Assembly (NCBI GenBank): GCA_032718475.1
Contig: JAUCBJ010008780.1
Coordinates: 19,270 to 83,269 of the forward strand
Length of the DNA: 64,000 nucleotides
Origin: Nemertoderma westbladi
Taxonomy: Eukaryota; Xenacoelomorpha; Nemertodermatida; Nemertodermatidae
Direction: 5' to 3'
The notes beneath the pieces were generated by a model that made no database searches, was not told the origin of the DNA, and worked only from the letters and a program-made list of their open reading frames with translations. Shown here in pieces: positions 42,590-52,483 of this stretch. Each line of letters begins with the position of its first letter. Within the stretch, counting starts at the first letter, position 1. A program made the translations under genes and the position numbers.

Positions 42590-42985
42590 CTAAACATTAA
42601 GGCGATTCTTCCAGTAGGCACTCTCCCACAGCCCCCCTGTAGGTCCTCTTATCCTTCGCCACACTCTCCTTGTCAATTCCAACTCTCTAGGAATTGATCC
42701 TCCCTCCTCCACCACCCTAAAATCGGGTCTTTCGGTCGCCTTCTTGATTTCCTCATGGTCCCCTGGCAGCAAAATGCCACCCTTCATTTTGTCGTCACCT
42801 GGCGGTAGAATGAAAGGAAATCGAAAGAATAGATAGAACAGAATTGATAATACTAATCCTATCCCTTTCTACCTGTCTTCTTACTTGACCTCCCCCTTTT
42901 CGGTATGCCTCTCAACCGGACCAGCGTCTCCTCCAGACACTTATCCGGACATCTCACCGTCCACTCTTCTCCATCCTCATTGTTT

Positions 42986-43516
42986 CTAAGTCTTCTGCAT
43001 CGATTCCATTCTCCTCCACCCACTCCTCCATCCCGTCCTCATCTCCAGGACCTCATCCTTACTCGAGATAGTAGTTTCCACCATCCTACTCGGCCTCGTC
43101 TGTAACCCTATCTCCTCGGCCACCCAGTTCTCCACCAGAGTGAAGGCTGCTCCGCTGTCGACCAGCATCAATGTTGTGACTGATCGGCTGCCCTTTCCTG
43201 TTATTCTCACTGGTACTACCCCGAGTAGTACTTTCCTATTTCTTCTTGCTCCCGTGGTGCTCGAAGCCATAGTTTGGCCTCCAGTCTCATCATATCCTAT
43301 CGGTGTTTTTTCACACTCTCCGATTCTGTGTCCTTCCACCACGCAGCGATGACATAGTCCATTTGTTTCTGCATAGGCTACCCGATCTTGTTTAGGCGAC
43401 GCTTGCCAATGCTTACAACTCATGGTCTTATGGGTTCCATCCCTATGCAATTGACATTTGTATCCTGGATTGTAGCGTTCCTTGTATAGTCCTTCACATA
43501 TTGCGCGTAGATTCAT
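42986..43516 (-). pseudogene. gag-pol: BEL-like zinc knuckle and aspartic protease fragment
   Basis: On the minus strand, CHRCVVEGHRIGEC (residues 54-67) is a perfect C-x2-C-x4-H-x4-C knuckle, preceded by a C/H-rich CQLHRDGTHKTMSC. It is followed by a protease with VPVRITGKGS and LMLVDSGAAFTLVENWVAEE, the DSGA active site. The frame is lost after about residue 155; no RT follows. It lies downstream of the Gag region at 43527-44252 in a different frame. There is no sign of a complete polyprotein. Confidence 0.75.
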
Positions 43517-43526
43517 ATCTACCGGT

Positions 43527-44252
43527 TTAGTGTTTTGATATTTGGACTTGGCCTACTGGGTATGTTGGTGTATTTTGTTTCTGTCCCTGCCACGGTGTGG
43601 CCCTACTCCCAGCTAACTGTGGACTAGCAGTCCCCTGCGTGGCCGCATGTGGTAGCGTCTGTCTCATTCTTGGGAATGGATCCGCCAGACTGTGAATGGG
43701 TTTAGGCCTGTTGTATTCAGCTTTTGGTGCCTTCCCCAAACTATCCTCACTGTAGACTGGGTCTGTAATCAACTCTGCCTCATAATTGAGGAAGTTCGAC
43801 ATTTCCTCTAGGCCCGGTTCCGCACCTTTCTTCTCCCGGGTGGAGAAGGCGAACTTCCTCCATTTGTTTCTTAGCCAGATTGGCAGTGCCTGCGCTATCA
43901 TGGTGATGTTATTTGAAGCGTTGAGTTCGTATGGCGCATCCAAGGTCTTTAGCACAATTAATGCCTTCTCAACCTTATTCGCAAAAGTCTTTATACTGAC
44001 AGGGTTGTTCTGTAGGCCACCCAATGTTATCCCCCTCAAGGTCTGCCGGATGATTTTGGCAGGGTGTCCGTATTCCCTGTCCAGGGCCCGCCATGCAGTC
44101 GTGAATCCGCCCTCGATACCTTGATACTGCCTTATGATGTCGTAGACTGGGCCCCCTATGTAAACTTGTAAATATTTTAGGCACTCCACCTGCGTCAGAT
44201 CGAATTTAAATGGCACCTCTGGCCTCGATCCTAGTCTTAAGTGCATCGACAA
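43527..44252 (-). pseudogene. gag: BEL-like Gag (DUF1759-type) fragment
   Basis: An open frame of 241 codons containing the typical Gag core: FDLTQVECLKYLQVYIGGP, WRALDREYGHPAKIIRQTL, KTFANKVEKALIVLKTLD, WLRNKWRKFAF and NFLNYEAELITDP. This pattern of an anchoring helix, a W..L..YG motif and a late FL..E motif is characteristic of BEL/Pao Gag. It is more distant from the elements at 13408 and 27558 than those are from each other, so it represents another lineage. Confidence 0.8.
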
Positions 44253-44973
44253 TTGCCATTCCCATCGCCTGTGCTTCCAATGGGTTCAACGGATGCTGTA
44301 CAGACTCTCCTGTTGGGTGCGGTTCACCTGTCGGGCCTGTCGATTTTTTCTGTGTCGGATATATCATTGGGGGTAATGGCCCCCTCCATATCTCTGCATC
44401 GCACGATCTATTCTGGTCCAAGGGGTTCGGTGTTTATATTCTCGGCTGAGTGTATTGCTGATATTGTAATGGGGGAATGTCACCCTGCCCCCCCCCCCCC
44501 ACCGGTGTTATGTTTGGTACTGGGATTGATGTTAATATATTGGGGCCCACACACATATTGGCAATAACTCCCCCCTCCCCTGGGTATATGTTATATCCCT
44601 GCATATTATAGTCATACTGGTGTGCAGGTACCGGTGTAGGCCTATCCACTTCTTGCCTACCTACCAGTATGTACGCCGCAACTTCCGGATCTAATCCCGT
44701 TGTTCGCGCTACCCTATCGCCTACACTATCTCTTCCAGCATGGCCTATAGTATGTGCAGTAAGGCCTACAGTATGTCCTGCAGTCTGCCTGTGTCCTTCT
44801 GGACCGAAGTTTAATCTTCTCGAATATTCCAAGAAGTCCTCCCCATGACTACCGTACTCTCGATCGGCAGCTATATCCCATTGGGAAGTTTCTATTCGAT
44901 CCCCTCTCCTGTTTTCGTCCTCGTACCGGTACATTCTGTAACCCTTCTCCTGGTGTGTGGTATATCTCACCAT
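44206..44973 (-). pseudogene. N-terminal Gag segment, low complexity, one in-frame stop
   Basis: Two frames in the same phase (44434-44973 and 44206-44421) read through a stop at 44434-44436. They are rich in Gly, Pro, Tyr and Gln and include a Gly-rich segment encoded by a 13-base C run. The second part ends ALKTRIEARG just before the Gag core, consistent with belonging to the same Gag. No domain recognised. Confidence 0.45.
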
Positions 44974-45466
44974 GCTGCGTCTCTCCGGGGCGATGGCAAT
45001 CTCCCGGAGTTCGACTCCTGAATCTCTAACTCCATCTCTATTACCGACGGTTCACTGTCCGTCCTTGCTCTCCTGTGGCAACGCTTCTTCTATTCTCTTC
45101 TCTTCTTCTCTCTTCAGTGTAGCGATCCCCTTCGTGAGATCTCTCTTCGACCCCCCGGATAAACTCCACTGTTCTTCTTCCCTCTTCTGACTGGGCTCGA
45201 TGTCTTGTTGCTCGCACGCTCATGATGACAACCTCTCTCTCACTGCCCAGTTGGATGCTCCTGTGGATATTCGCAATCTCCCTACTATTCTACATTGTCG
45301 GGTGCCACGGTTTACCTAACTCGCCCTGCGCATTATCCGCCGACGCCTGTGGGACATTCCCTGCCCCCCCCCCTCTTGCCACTAATCTCTCATGGTGGGG
45401 TGCCCGTAGCCCCCCCCCCCACCCATTCATTCACCACCTTTTACTTCGCTACCTCCTACTTCGCTT

Positions 45467-45901
45467 CTACGCCCCCTCTCTAGTCGACGCACTATCTCTA
45501 CTCCGGCTGGGTCTACTCACCCTTGCCTTTCCCTGTGCGACTGCATGGCCTTGCAGGCTCCCATCGGGTTGACTCACCCTCGCTACTCCCTGCCTAAATA
45601 CGTGGCCTTGCAGGCTCCCGTCGGGTTGACTCACCCCCGCTACTCCCTGCCTAACTACGTGGCCTTGTAGGCTCCCGTCGGGCTCACCGTAATCAATTAT
45701 ATTATTACCTAAATTATTTAAATTATTTTGTTCGGAATTGTGGTTATTATTTGGATTACTTTGTACATTTAAATTATAATTATTATTTGGATTATTTTGT
45801 GCGTCTAAATTAGTGTTATTATTTGGATTATTTTGTGCGTTTAAATTAATATTATTTGGATTATTTTGTACGTTTAAATTAGTATTATTATTATTGGGCA
45901 A
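45467..45901 (-). pseudogene. Asn-rich and repeat-encoded Gag segment
   Basis: The first half is built of NNPNNN and NLNVQ repeats (about residues 1-65). The second half has three copies of a 19-20 residue unit containing QPDGSLQGH, corresponding to a roughly 57-60 bp tandem repeat at 45540-45680. It is low complexity and probably part of the Gag N-terminal region of the same degenerate element. Confidence 0.4.
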
Positions 45902-45942
45902 AATATTATTTCCTGCAATAAAAGTTTGATTAGGGTTGTCTA

Positions 45943-46395
45943 TTACGGTACTATTAATATTAATTCCTTGTAACGTATTATTGTTATCCCCCCCCCCCCC
46001 CCCCCCCCCCCGCCCGTACGGTTACACCAGTCCTGGGCCTGTCGTCCGGTGCCTGTAAGTGGGGTGTTAACAAACGTTTCCGTTACTTCTGGCTCCTCGT
46101 AAACACTGCCCAAACCAGCCTCACTCTCCGATAATCCCAACTTCGCCAGTTCCAACTGGCGCTTTTGCTTCGCCTGGTATTGCATAAGCCCCCTTAGCCG
46201 GGTATGCATATCATCCCGCATATGCTTTCCCGCTCTCTCTCTCTCTCTGTCCTCTCTCAAACTCTGGTCGGCCAATTCTGCCTCTCTCGCAATCCTCTCA
46301 ACCCTCTTCGCCTCACGCTCTTTGCCCTCCCTTATTTCTCTCTCCGCGGTTCCCTCTTCCAGTTGCCTCTCCGACTCCCTTTGATCCAGCGCCAC
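45943..46395 (-). pseudogene. Glu/Arg-rich coiled-coil Gag segment
   Basis: The frame starts MALDQRESERQLEEGTAERE and forms a long charged helix with heptad character, followed by QYQAKQKRQLELAKLGLSE. It ends in a poly-Gly stretch encoded by the 24-base C run at 45988-46011, which is a likely frameshift point. A similar charged helix occurs in the Gag of the 14-kb element, so this is probably the equivalent region. Confidence 0.5.
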
Positions 46396-46400
46396 AAGGT

Positions 46401-47100
46401 CTAGTTGACACGCCAGAATGCTATCTCTAACACCCTTCTTGCTTTTGCGGAGGATGTAGCGGACTCATCGGTCGCGACGCACTCCCGTCGCCTCTCTGTC
46501 CTACTAACTTTCCCCCGCTTTCTGAGGTTCTTGCTCACCGACGACACCGAATCCTCGGGGTTAACCTTGGGTTCGCCATCGTGCGGGTCCACCCAACCCA
46601 CTAACTTAACTCCCCTAGCATCCACTAAGTAAGGCCCTACGTACACTACTTCAGGCTCCATTAGACCGGATCGCCACAATTCAAACAGTTCGGTAGCGAC
46701 CTCCCTCGCTCTCTCACTCGCCAGTTCTCCCTGTCCAAAACGGAATAAATAGTGAAAGTGTTTATTCGGCTCACCTAGCCTCTGATATAGTTTAGGCTGG
46801 TCTACCTTTCTCCCTTCTTTGGCCTCCTTAAGCAGTTTCTTGGTGGCGTTGTAGGCCCGTCGTAGCCCCTCACTCGTCCCGACGTCCTCTTTGCCGACTC
46901 CGCCTCCTCTCCTCGTCCAGCGTCGTACCGGCAGCCCCACTGTCGCCGTTCCGGTGGGCCATCCGCGCCCTCGGCCTGTGGCTGGCCAGCGACTTCGGTA
47001 CTCCGACCGCCGTTGTGCGTCGACTCGTCTCCCCCTTGTGGTTGATGGCCACCCTCAGAAAATACAAGTTAATTGTTACCAGTATGGCAGTGGCGGTCAT
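46401..47100 (-). pseudogene. gag: N-terminal Gag region of the degenerate BEL-like element
   Basis: The frame at 46401-46940 encodes GLRRAYNATKKLLKEAKEGR and FGQGELASERAREVATELFELW, then EVVYVGPYLVDARGVKLVGW. A frame at 46870-47100 (RVAINHKGETSRR..) overlaps its start in another phase, so a frameshift lies near 46900. No LTR was found to the right; instead an inverted-repeat partner of 40046-40166 lies at 47598-47716. Confidence 0.45.
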
Positions 47101-47720
47101 TAACTATGACCGGTCTGCACTGACTGAACTGAATAACACAACTGACCGGTAAAGCAGTAATGTAAGATAATATATGATTAATCACACATTAAATATTGGT
47201 TTACCTCCTACACTACTTTGGCCCTCTACCCAATGTATAGAAAGGAACTGTTTAATATAAGGTGTTCTATTATTCTATAATTGAGTCTATTTTCGTGTTA
47301 CGGAGCTATTTTTCGAAATTAAAAAAAAATTAACATTTTTTTTCGAAACGGTTTTTTTCCAAATCCTAGGGTTGAGCTCCGTTTTGTAGTTCGTCTTTCA
47401 GACACTAAAGTTGCAATAACTTTTGAGTGTGTGAATGGATTTTGCTCATATTATGTGCCTTACTTTCGATTATCTTTCAACGCATGTACAAATTTAAATT
47501 AAAATCAAATAAAAACTATTTAAACTAGAATATCTAAATGCTATGAAGCAAATAGACCCATGTACCGCGCACTTATCTTGCCTCAGTTTGCTTTATTTCT
47601 CTTTGCAGTTTACCCCCATGCGAAGAATACCAGGTTTTCACTAAAAACCAGGTTAGGCCTACATAAGAAGTGAATCAAACCAAAACAATAAACGAATTAG
47701 TATCTGTACAGGTCATAAGA
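47101..47720. other. No gene seen; right partner of a flanking inverted repeat
   Basis: AT-rich. The last part (47598-47716) is the inverted counterpart of 40046-40166. No ORF or RNA supported. Confidence 0.5.
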
Positions 47721-47723
47721 TGT

Positions 47724-47799
47724 GTTCCACCTTGGTGTAGTGGTTGCAATTGAATTCACATCTCCCGTTGGTCATGGGTTTGATCCGATCCTCACATGG
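47724..47799 (+). repeat. tRNA-like SINE head, solo copy
   Basis: GTTCCACCTTGGTGTAGTGG with an A-box-like element and GGGTTTGATCC as a degenerate B-box. It shares its first 40 bases with the tRNA-like segments in the foldback arms at 36071 and 38542. The 3' part differs. Confidence 0.55.
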
Positions 47800-47882
47800 G
47801 CCAGGGCAGTTTTCGTTTCGGCACGAATGGTTTAAAGGGACCAGCCAGGGCGTATCTCTGCTATCGTATCTCAGCTGCATTT

Positions 47883-48284
47883 TTAAGAATGCTGTGCCGG
47901 CTTGTCAACAAAATTGCACCGCCACAACTCCCTATCACCCATGACATTTGCTAGATCATCCGCATCTTTAAGGCCAGTGTCCTTTAAGATGCGTCTCAAG
48001 AAAGTCATGGGCTGTCCACCATGCTTATTCACTCCATGAGGCTGCCAAAGTACAAGATTATGCACTGGCTGGTCCTCACGGCGAAAGCAATGTCCTGCAA
48101 AGCGGAGGCGATTTTGTTTTAGTGTCAAGCTTGGGGGAACCAATGAGACACCTCTAATGTTATATAGTGTCTGGTTGGAGATGTGTGCATTGTACTTGAC
48201 ACAATGAACCCGGCGTAGCATTCTCGTGAATGTGCCATCCAGAGATTTGGTGTCCTCAGCAGTTAGAGCCCAGCATGGACTCCC
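47883..48284 (-). pseudogene. Non-LTR retrotransposon RT C-terminal tail
   Basis: Reading leftward: a WAL..EDTKSLDGTFTRMLRRV segment, then NQTLYNIRGVSLVP, then the typical NRLRFAGHCFRREDQPVHNL and LWQPHG.NKHGGQPMTFLRRI, ending with DTGLKDADDLANVMGDRELW. This order is the standard C-terminal end of endonuclease-bearing non-LTR retrotransposon RTs. It begins abruptly at about 48284, next to the Pao-like fragment, so the RT palm is missing. Confidence 0.75.
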
Positions 48285-48302
48285 GAGGTCCTTGAGACCA
48301 GC

Positions 48303-50441
48303 GACTTTTGGCTACACGGACCGGCATTTCTCCACAAGGATATGTCACATTGGCCGACCGTCTTTGATTGCAATGTCGGAAGATTACCGACAGAAGCTGA
48401 GATAAAGACGGACAAGCATTGTAAGTCGAAGGCCAAGTCCAACACACAAAGTAAACCTATGGATGAATCATTAGATGCAATGACTGAGATACCTACATGC
48501 GAACTCAATAACACAGACAGCGATTTGGGGCAAGTAGGAGTAAATCAGACTCTGGGTTTTCACTTAGACGAGGACGGAGTCACAACTCCAGAGTCGAACC
48601 GACCCAGCTCGACGATATAATTGCGGACAATGACACCCAGACTGATAGCGATTTCACCTCGCTGGCTTGTATGAAAACAGACGGAAACAGACTTTGTTAA
48701 ACCCAACAGAAATGGTGACTGACGCACAAGTAGTCTATAATTATGACATAAAACTGGACAGACTCATCCCACAACATTACATACATAAGGACGTTGCAGG
48801 AGGTTTAAGGACTCAATTTAAACCAATACCTACAGACAATTTATATTTTCAACCACCATCAAGGGTCGCAAAGAAGGCCTTTGATCGTATGGTAAATCTA
48901 TCATCTTCATGGAACATGGAACATGGAACAAGAACGACAAGTAAGGCCGCATGGTTAAAGCGACTTCTAATGTTCGCAAGTAATAGACAAGAGTACTTAA
49001 ATGGTAAGATTAGTTTCGACCGGCGTTTGTCTCTAAACGAAATAGACGAGGCCGAAATAAATGTAATACGACATTTCCAGCTTCGAGAATTCTCACAGGA
49101 ATTTAGGTTGATTGCAGCAAGGAAGGCTGTGACGTCATCAACACTAACCAAGTGGAGTCCTACTATATATAAAGGGTTGTTATGTCACAAGTCGCGCCTC
49201 CAGGCAGCCAATCTAAAAACAGATTTTCAGTACCCAATCACAATTCCCCGCATTTAGAATTGCAGCGATCCATGATACTTGACGCTCACCTGAAGCTTAG
49301 GCACGCAGGTCGCGGCCATTGTCTATCCATGTTGCGTCATCATTTCATATTGATCAAGCCTACAAAGGCCCTCACCTCAGTCTTGGCCAATTGTATCGCT
49401 TGCAAGAAACTAAATACTCGGTTGGGGGTACAGGAAATGAATAATTTGTCAGCTGCAAGAGTTCAGGCGTACCATCCCCCATTCACAAACACCATGCTCG
49501 ATTGGTTTGGTCCCATCGAGACAGCCCGAGGACGGTCAGTAGTGAAAAGATGGGGGCTGATCCTTACATGCATGGCCACTCGAGCCATACACATCGAACG
49601 CCTTGCTGACATGACTACAAATTCCTTACTTCTGGCTTTAAGTCGATTCATTGCCCGACGTGGGCTTGTAAAAGACTTTTATTCAGACAATGGCACAAAT
49701 TTTGTTGGGGGGAATAACGAAATCAATCGTACCCTTAACAAAATTGACCACAACCAAATAGCAAAACAACTAACCCCTGACCATGTTGAGTGGTACTTTA
49801 ACACCGCAGACAGTTCTTGGCATGGTGGATGCTGGGAACAGCTAATCCGCTCCATAAAGATCGCCATGACAAACACTATACCTGCGAATAAGACACTAAA
49901 TGACGACCAGCTAGTAACTTTGTTTACCGAAATTGAATCGACTCTAAACTCCAGGCCATTGTGTTTAGTACCCGACGGTGATAACGATGTTATTACTTTG
50001 ACACCCAACCACATTCATGTGCAATCTCCGACACCACTGGTGCCTGTATCAATACCCGACGATTCAGACCTTTACTCGCGAAAGAATTGGCGAGTAACAC
50101 AACTGTTAGCCAGCCGGTTCTGGGAGATATGGCTCTGTCATTACTTGCCCACTATCTCTGCCAGAACCAAATGGTACGAATCCTCCCGTAATATGCAAAA
50201 GGGAGATTTCGTGCTGCTCGCTGATGCCAACCTCAAGCGTCGACTATGGATCACTGGTGTCGTAACAGACGTACACACAGCACTCGACGGAGTTGTAAGA
50301 ACTGTAACTGTTAGGACACGTAACCTTCAGGTAATAAAAAGGCCAGTACAGAAACTAGTCCTACTAGAGGAGACGCATGATGCAACCGGTGATTATAAAG
50401 TTATTAAACTTCCATTGACGTACTGTAATAAACGCCCATAA
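48303..50441 (+). pseudogene. pol: Pao-like pol 3' fragment: linker and nearly intact integrase
   Basis: Starts within the end of RNase H (a WLHGPAFL-type segment and DMSHWP), then a linker whose frame shifts near 48620, then EMVTDAQVVYNYDIKLDRL and KAAWLKRLLMFAS. A frameshift at about 49200 leads into a 419-codon open frame (49182-50441) with the HHCC finger (AHLKLRHAG..CIACKK), the integrase core (MLDWFGPIE, FYSDNGTNFVGGNNE, SWHGGCWEQLIRS with the probable catalytic Glu) and the DUF5641-like C-terminus (NWRVTQLLASRFWEIW, KGDFVLLADANLKRR). The integrase itself has all three acidic residues and no stop. The upstream pol is absent. A closely related fragment lies inverted at 53753-55560. Confidence 0.85.
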
Positions 50442-51064
50442 CCTCACTATATCCAGTACATTACATTTCATTTGGTCGAGGCCATCAGACCAATCCATTT
50501 TCCCTACGTGTAAATTTCCTGTCTGATATGTGTATTGTATTGTATATCCTGCATACACATAGGAGCGGTATATTATATGTTGGAAAAATTTAAAATTTTG
50601 TTGGTATTTTGAAAAGTTAAAGATAGAAGGACTGTACCAATAAAAAAAAAAAAATAAATAAAATTAGTAAAATGTTATCAATATTTTAAAATTATAGCGC
50701 TCAAGAAAGCCGATCTCGCATGTACCCGGGCCAACAGTGCAACGACCTCCCGGTCAAATCCGAACGCCCAAGCGTACCAAAACACGCGTTACCCGGGGTC
50801 TGCTGAATAGTCATTCCTTTTTAAAAATGGGATTGCACAACACAAAATCTTTTCTCTGTTGAAAAATATCTCAACTAAATGTTTACGAATTTATTTTACC
50901 TGCTAATCCTGTTTTTTATCTTCTATTTGGCTAGGCCTAACCCGTATTGTCTCTTTATTTTATACTCGATCAAAACAAACTGACTTTCAATACTAGCCTG
51001 CAGCCAGTCGTCCAAAAAATTATTATCACTAAATTAAAATCCTTCCCTAAAATTTATAAGTCAG
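50442..51064. other. No gene seen
   Basis: AT-rich apart from a short GC patch near 50705-50800. No LTR ends or coding sequence recognised after the integrase fragment. Confidence 0.5.
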
Positions 51065-51926
51065 TCAATTTCACAGTGGGGCTTAACTTGGTTTTTGGCA
51101 AAGGTTGGACCCCGTTCATGAAAATAAGTTTTTTGAGCTTAGTTGGTCCCCTAATGTAAAAATTCACAAAAATTAAAATATTTCATGGGTGGCTTTTTAT
51201 ATTAAAACTATTTAAGTAATTATTTAATACTAATCATATTACTAAATTTCATCACTTACTCCCCCAAACATATTGACAGGTTTATTTTGCTCCATTGGTG
51301 TCACATTGTACAAAAAATAAAAAAATTTAAAATTTCATGGGTGGCTTTTAATATAAATGCTATTTAATTATTTATTTAATACTAAATATTATTACCTTTA
51401 ACAAAGGATGTTACCCCATTCCTGAAAACACGTTTTTTGGCTCTAATCATGTCTCGATGAATAAAATATAAAAAATGAGAAAGTTTCATGGGTGGCTTTT
51501 AATATAAATGCTATTTAATTATTTATTTAATACTAAATATTATTACCTTTAACTAAGGATGTTTGTTACCCCATCCCATACATGAAAAAAGTTTGTTTGG
51601 CTCCAAGCATGTCTTGGTGAATAAAATATAAAACATTAGAAAGTTTCATGGGTGGCTTTTAATATAAATGCTATTTAATTATTTATTTAATGCTAAATAT
51701 TATTACATTTAACAAAGGATGATTGGTACTCTTTCCCATACGTTAAAACTAGTTTTTTGGCTTCAAGCATGCCTTGATGAATAAAATATACAAAATTAGA
51801 AAGTTTCCTGGGTGGCGTTTAATAAAACAACTATTTTATTATTCAATTAATACTAAATATTATTACTTATATATGTGTAATATTATGGGTTTGTTCAGAA
51901 GTGGAAAAAATGGGAGCGCGTCACCG

Positions 51927-51937
51927 GGGGTTGAACC
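51927..51937 (-). promoter_or_regulatory. B-box-like Pol III motif next to the hammerhead
   Basis: Minus-strand GGTTCAACCCC resembles the B-box consensus GGTTCGANNCC. It directly adjoins the 3' strand of ribozyme stem I. Confidence 0.5.
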
Positions 51938-51983
51938 AGCGCTATACGTACGTTTCGGCCTAACAGGCCTCATCAGTAGCGCT
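51938..51983 (-). ncRNA. Type I hammerhead ribozyme, minimal stem III
   Basis: On the minus strand: stem I 5' strand AGCGCTA (51983-51977), core CTGATGA (51976-51970), stem II GGCC-TGTTA-GGCC (51969-51957, extendable to five pairs), GAAA (51956-51953), stem III ACG/CGT closed by a two-base TA loop, cleavage triplet GTA, stem I 3' strand TAGCGCT (51944-51938). All invariant core bases are present, and stem I is seven perfect pairs. Predicted self-cleavage is after the A complementary to base 51945. Such a very short, palindromic stem III is known from metazoan ribozyme-bearing retroelements, where activity may need dimerisation. Stem I is the open helix, hence type I. Confidence 0.85.
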
Positions 51984-51985
51984 AA

Positions 51986-51997
51986 CCAGCTCAGCCA
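51986..51997 (-). promoter_or_regulatory. A-box-like Pol III motif next to the hammerhead
   Basis: Minus-strand TGGCTGAGCTGG fits the A-box consensus TRGCNNAGNNGG and is continued by TTAGCGC, as in a tRNA D-arm. It lies two bases upstream of ribozyme stem I. Confidence 0.55.
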
Positions 51998-52429
51998 CTA
52001 GCCCCTGACACTCACAGTCCCACCTAATCCACTTCTATTGAACGGGCAGTCTTAAGTTGCATATATTCTATCTCTAACAGCGGACCTAACGGCCTCAAAT
52101 ATAGCGCTGGTTCAACCCCCGGTGACGCGCTTTCTCATTTTTTCCACTTCTGAACAAACCCATAATATTACACCTTTAATTACAGTTGCAACAGCTCATC
52201 TCCAATTTATTTAATTACTTATATATATATATATATATATATAGTATATAAGCCCATTCTTTATACAATGAAGGACTAGCGTAGATCAGCAGTTGGAAGA
52301 TATGGACCAGTCCACAATCTTCATAAAAAATCCCATATTTTCAAACATTTTATCTATAATCTATGTATTTATTTACTTTTTTATTCATATAATTCCTCAA
52401 CTGGTGGTCAGCAACATTGTATCAATAAT

Positions 52430-52483
52430 CATTGTGTCTTACCTACAACTGTACTGAGTAGTTGTAGGTAATAAGACACAATG
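52430..52483. repeat. Near-perfect 54-nt hairpin
   Basis: CATTGTGTCTTA and CCTACAACT on the left pair with AGTTGTAGG and TAATAAGACACAATG on the right around a loop of about 9 nt, with only a small bulge. It lies in the centre of the foldback element. No function assigned. Confidence 0.6.

Larger units (their letters stand above)
51875..52173. mobile_element. Short inverted-repeat unit carrying a hammerhead ribozyme
   Basis: Arms of about 72 bp (51875-51945 and 52100-52173, inverted) read GTAATATTATGGGTTTGTTC, TCAGAAGTGGAAAAAATG, then GCGCGTCACCGGGGGTTG. The left side, on the minus strand, continues into a complete hammerhead motif and an A-box-like motif. The right arm has lost the catalytic core (it reads GGCCTCAAATATAGCGC). 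The unit sits in the centre of the larger foldback element. It resembles SINE-like or retrozyme-like ribozyme repeats, but the family is not identified. Confidence 0.6.

Noticed and set aside
52085-52125. Second hammerhead ribozyme in the right arm of the small unit
   Set aside because: The CTGATGA core is missing and the GAAA segment reads CAAA, so it cannot form the catalytic core.
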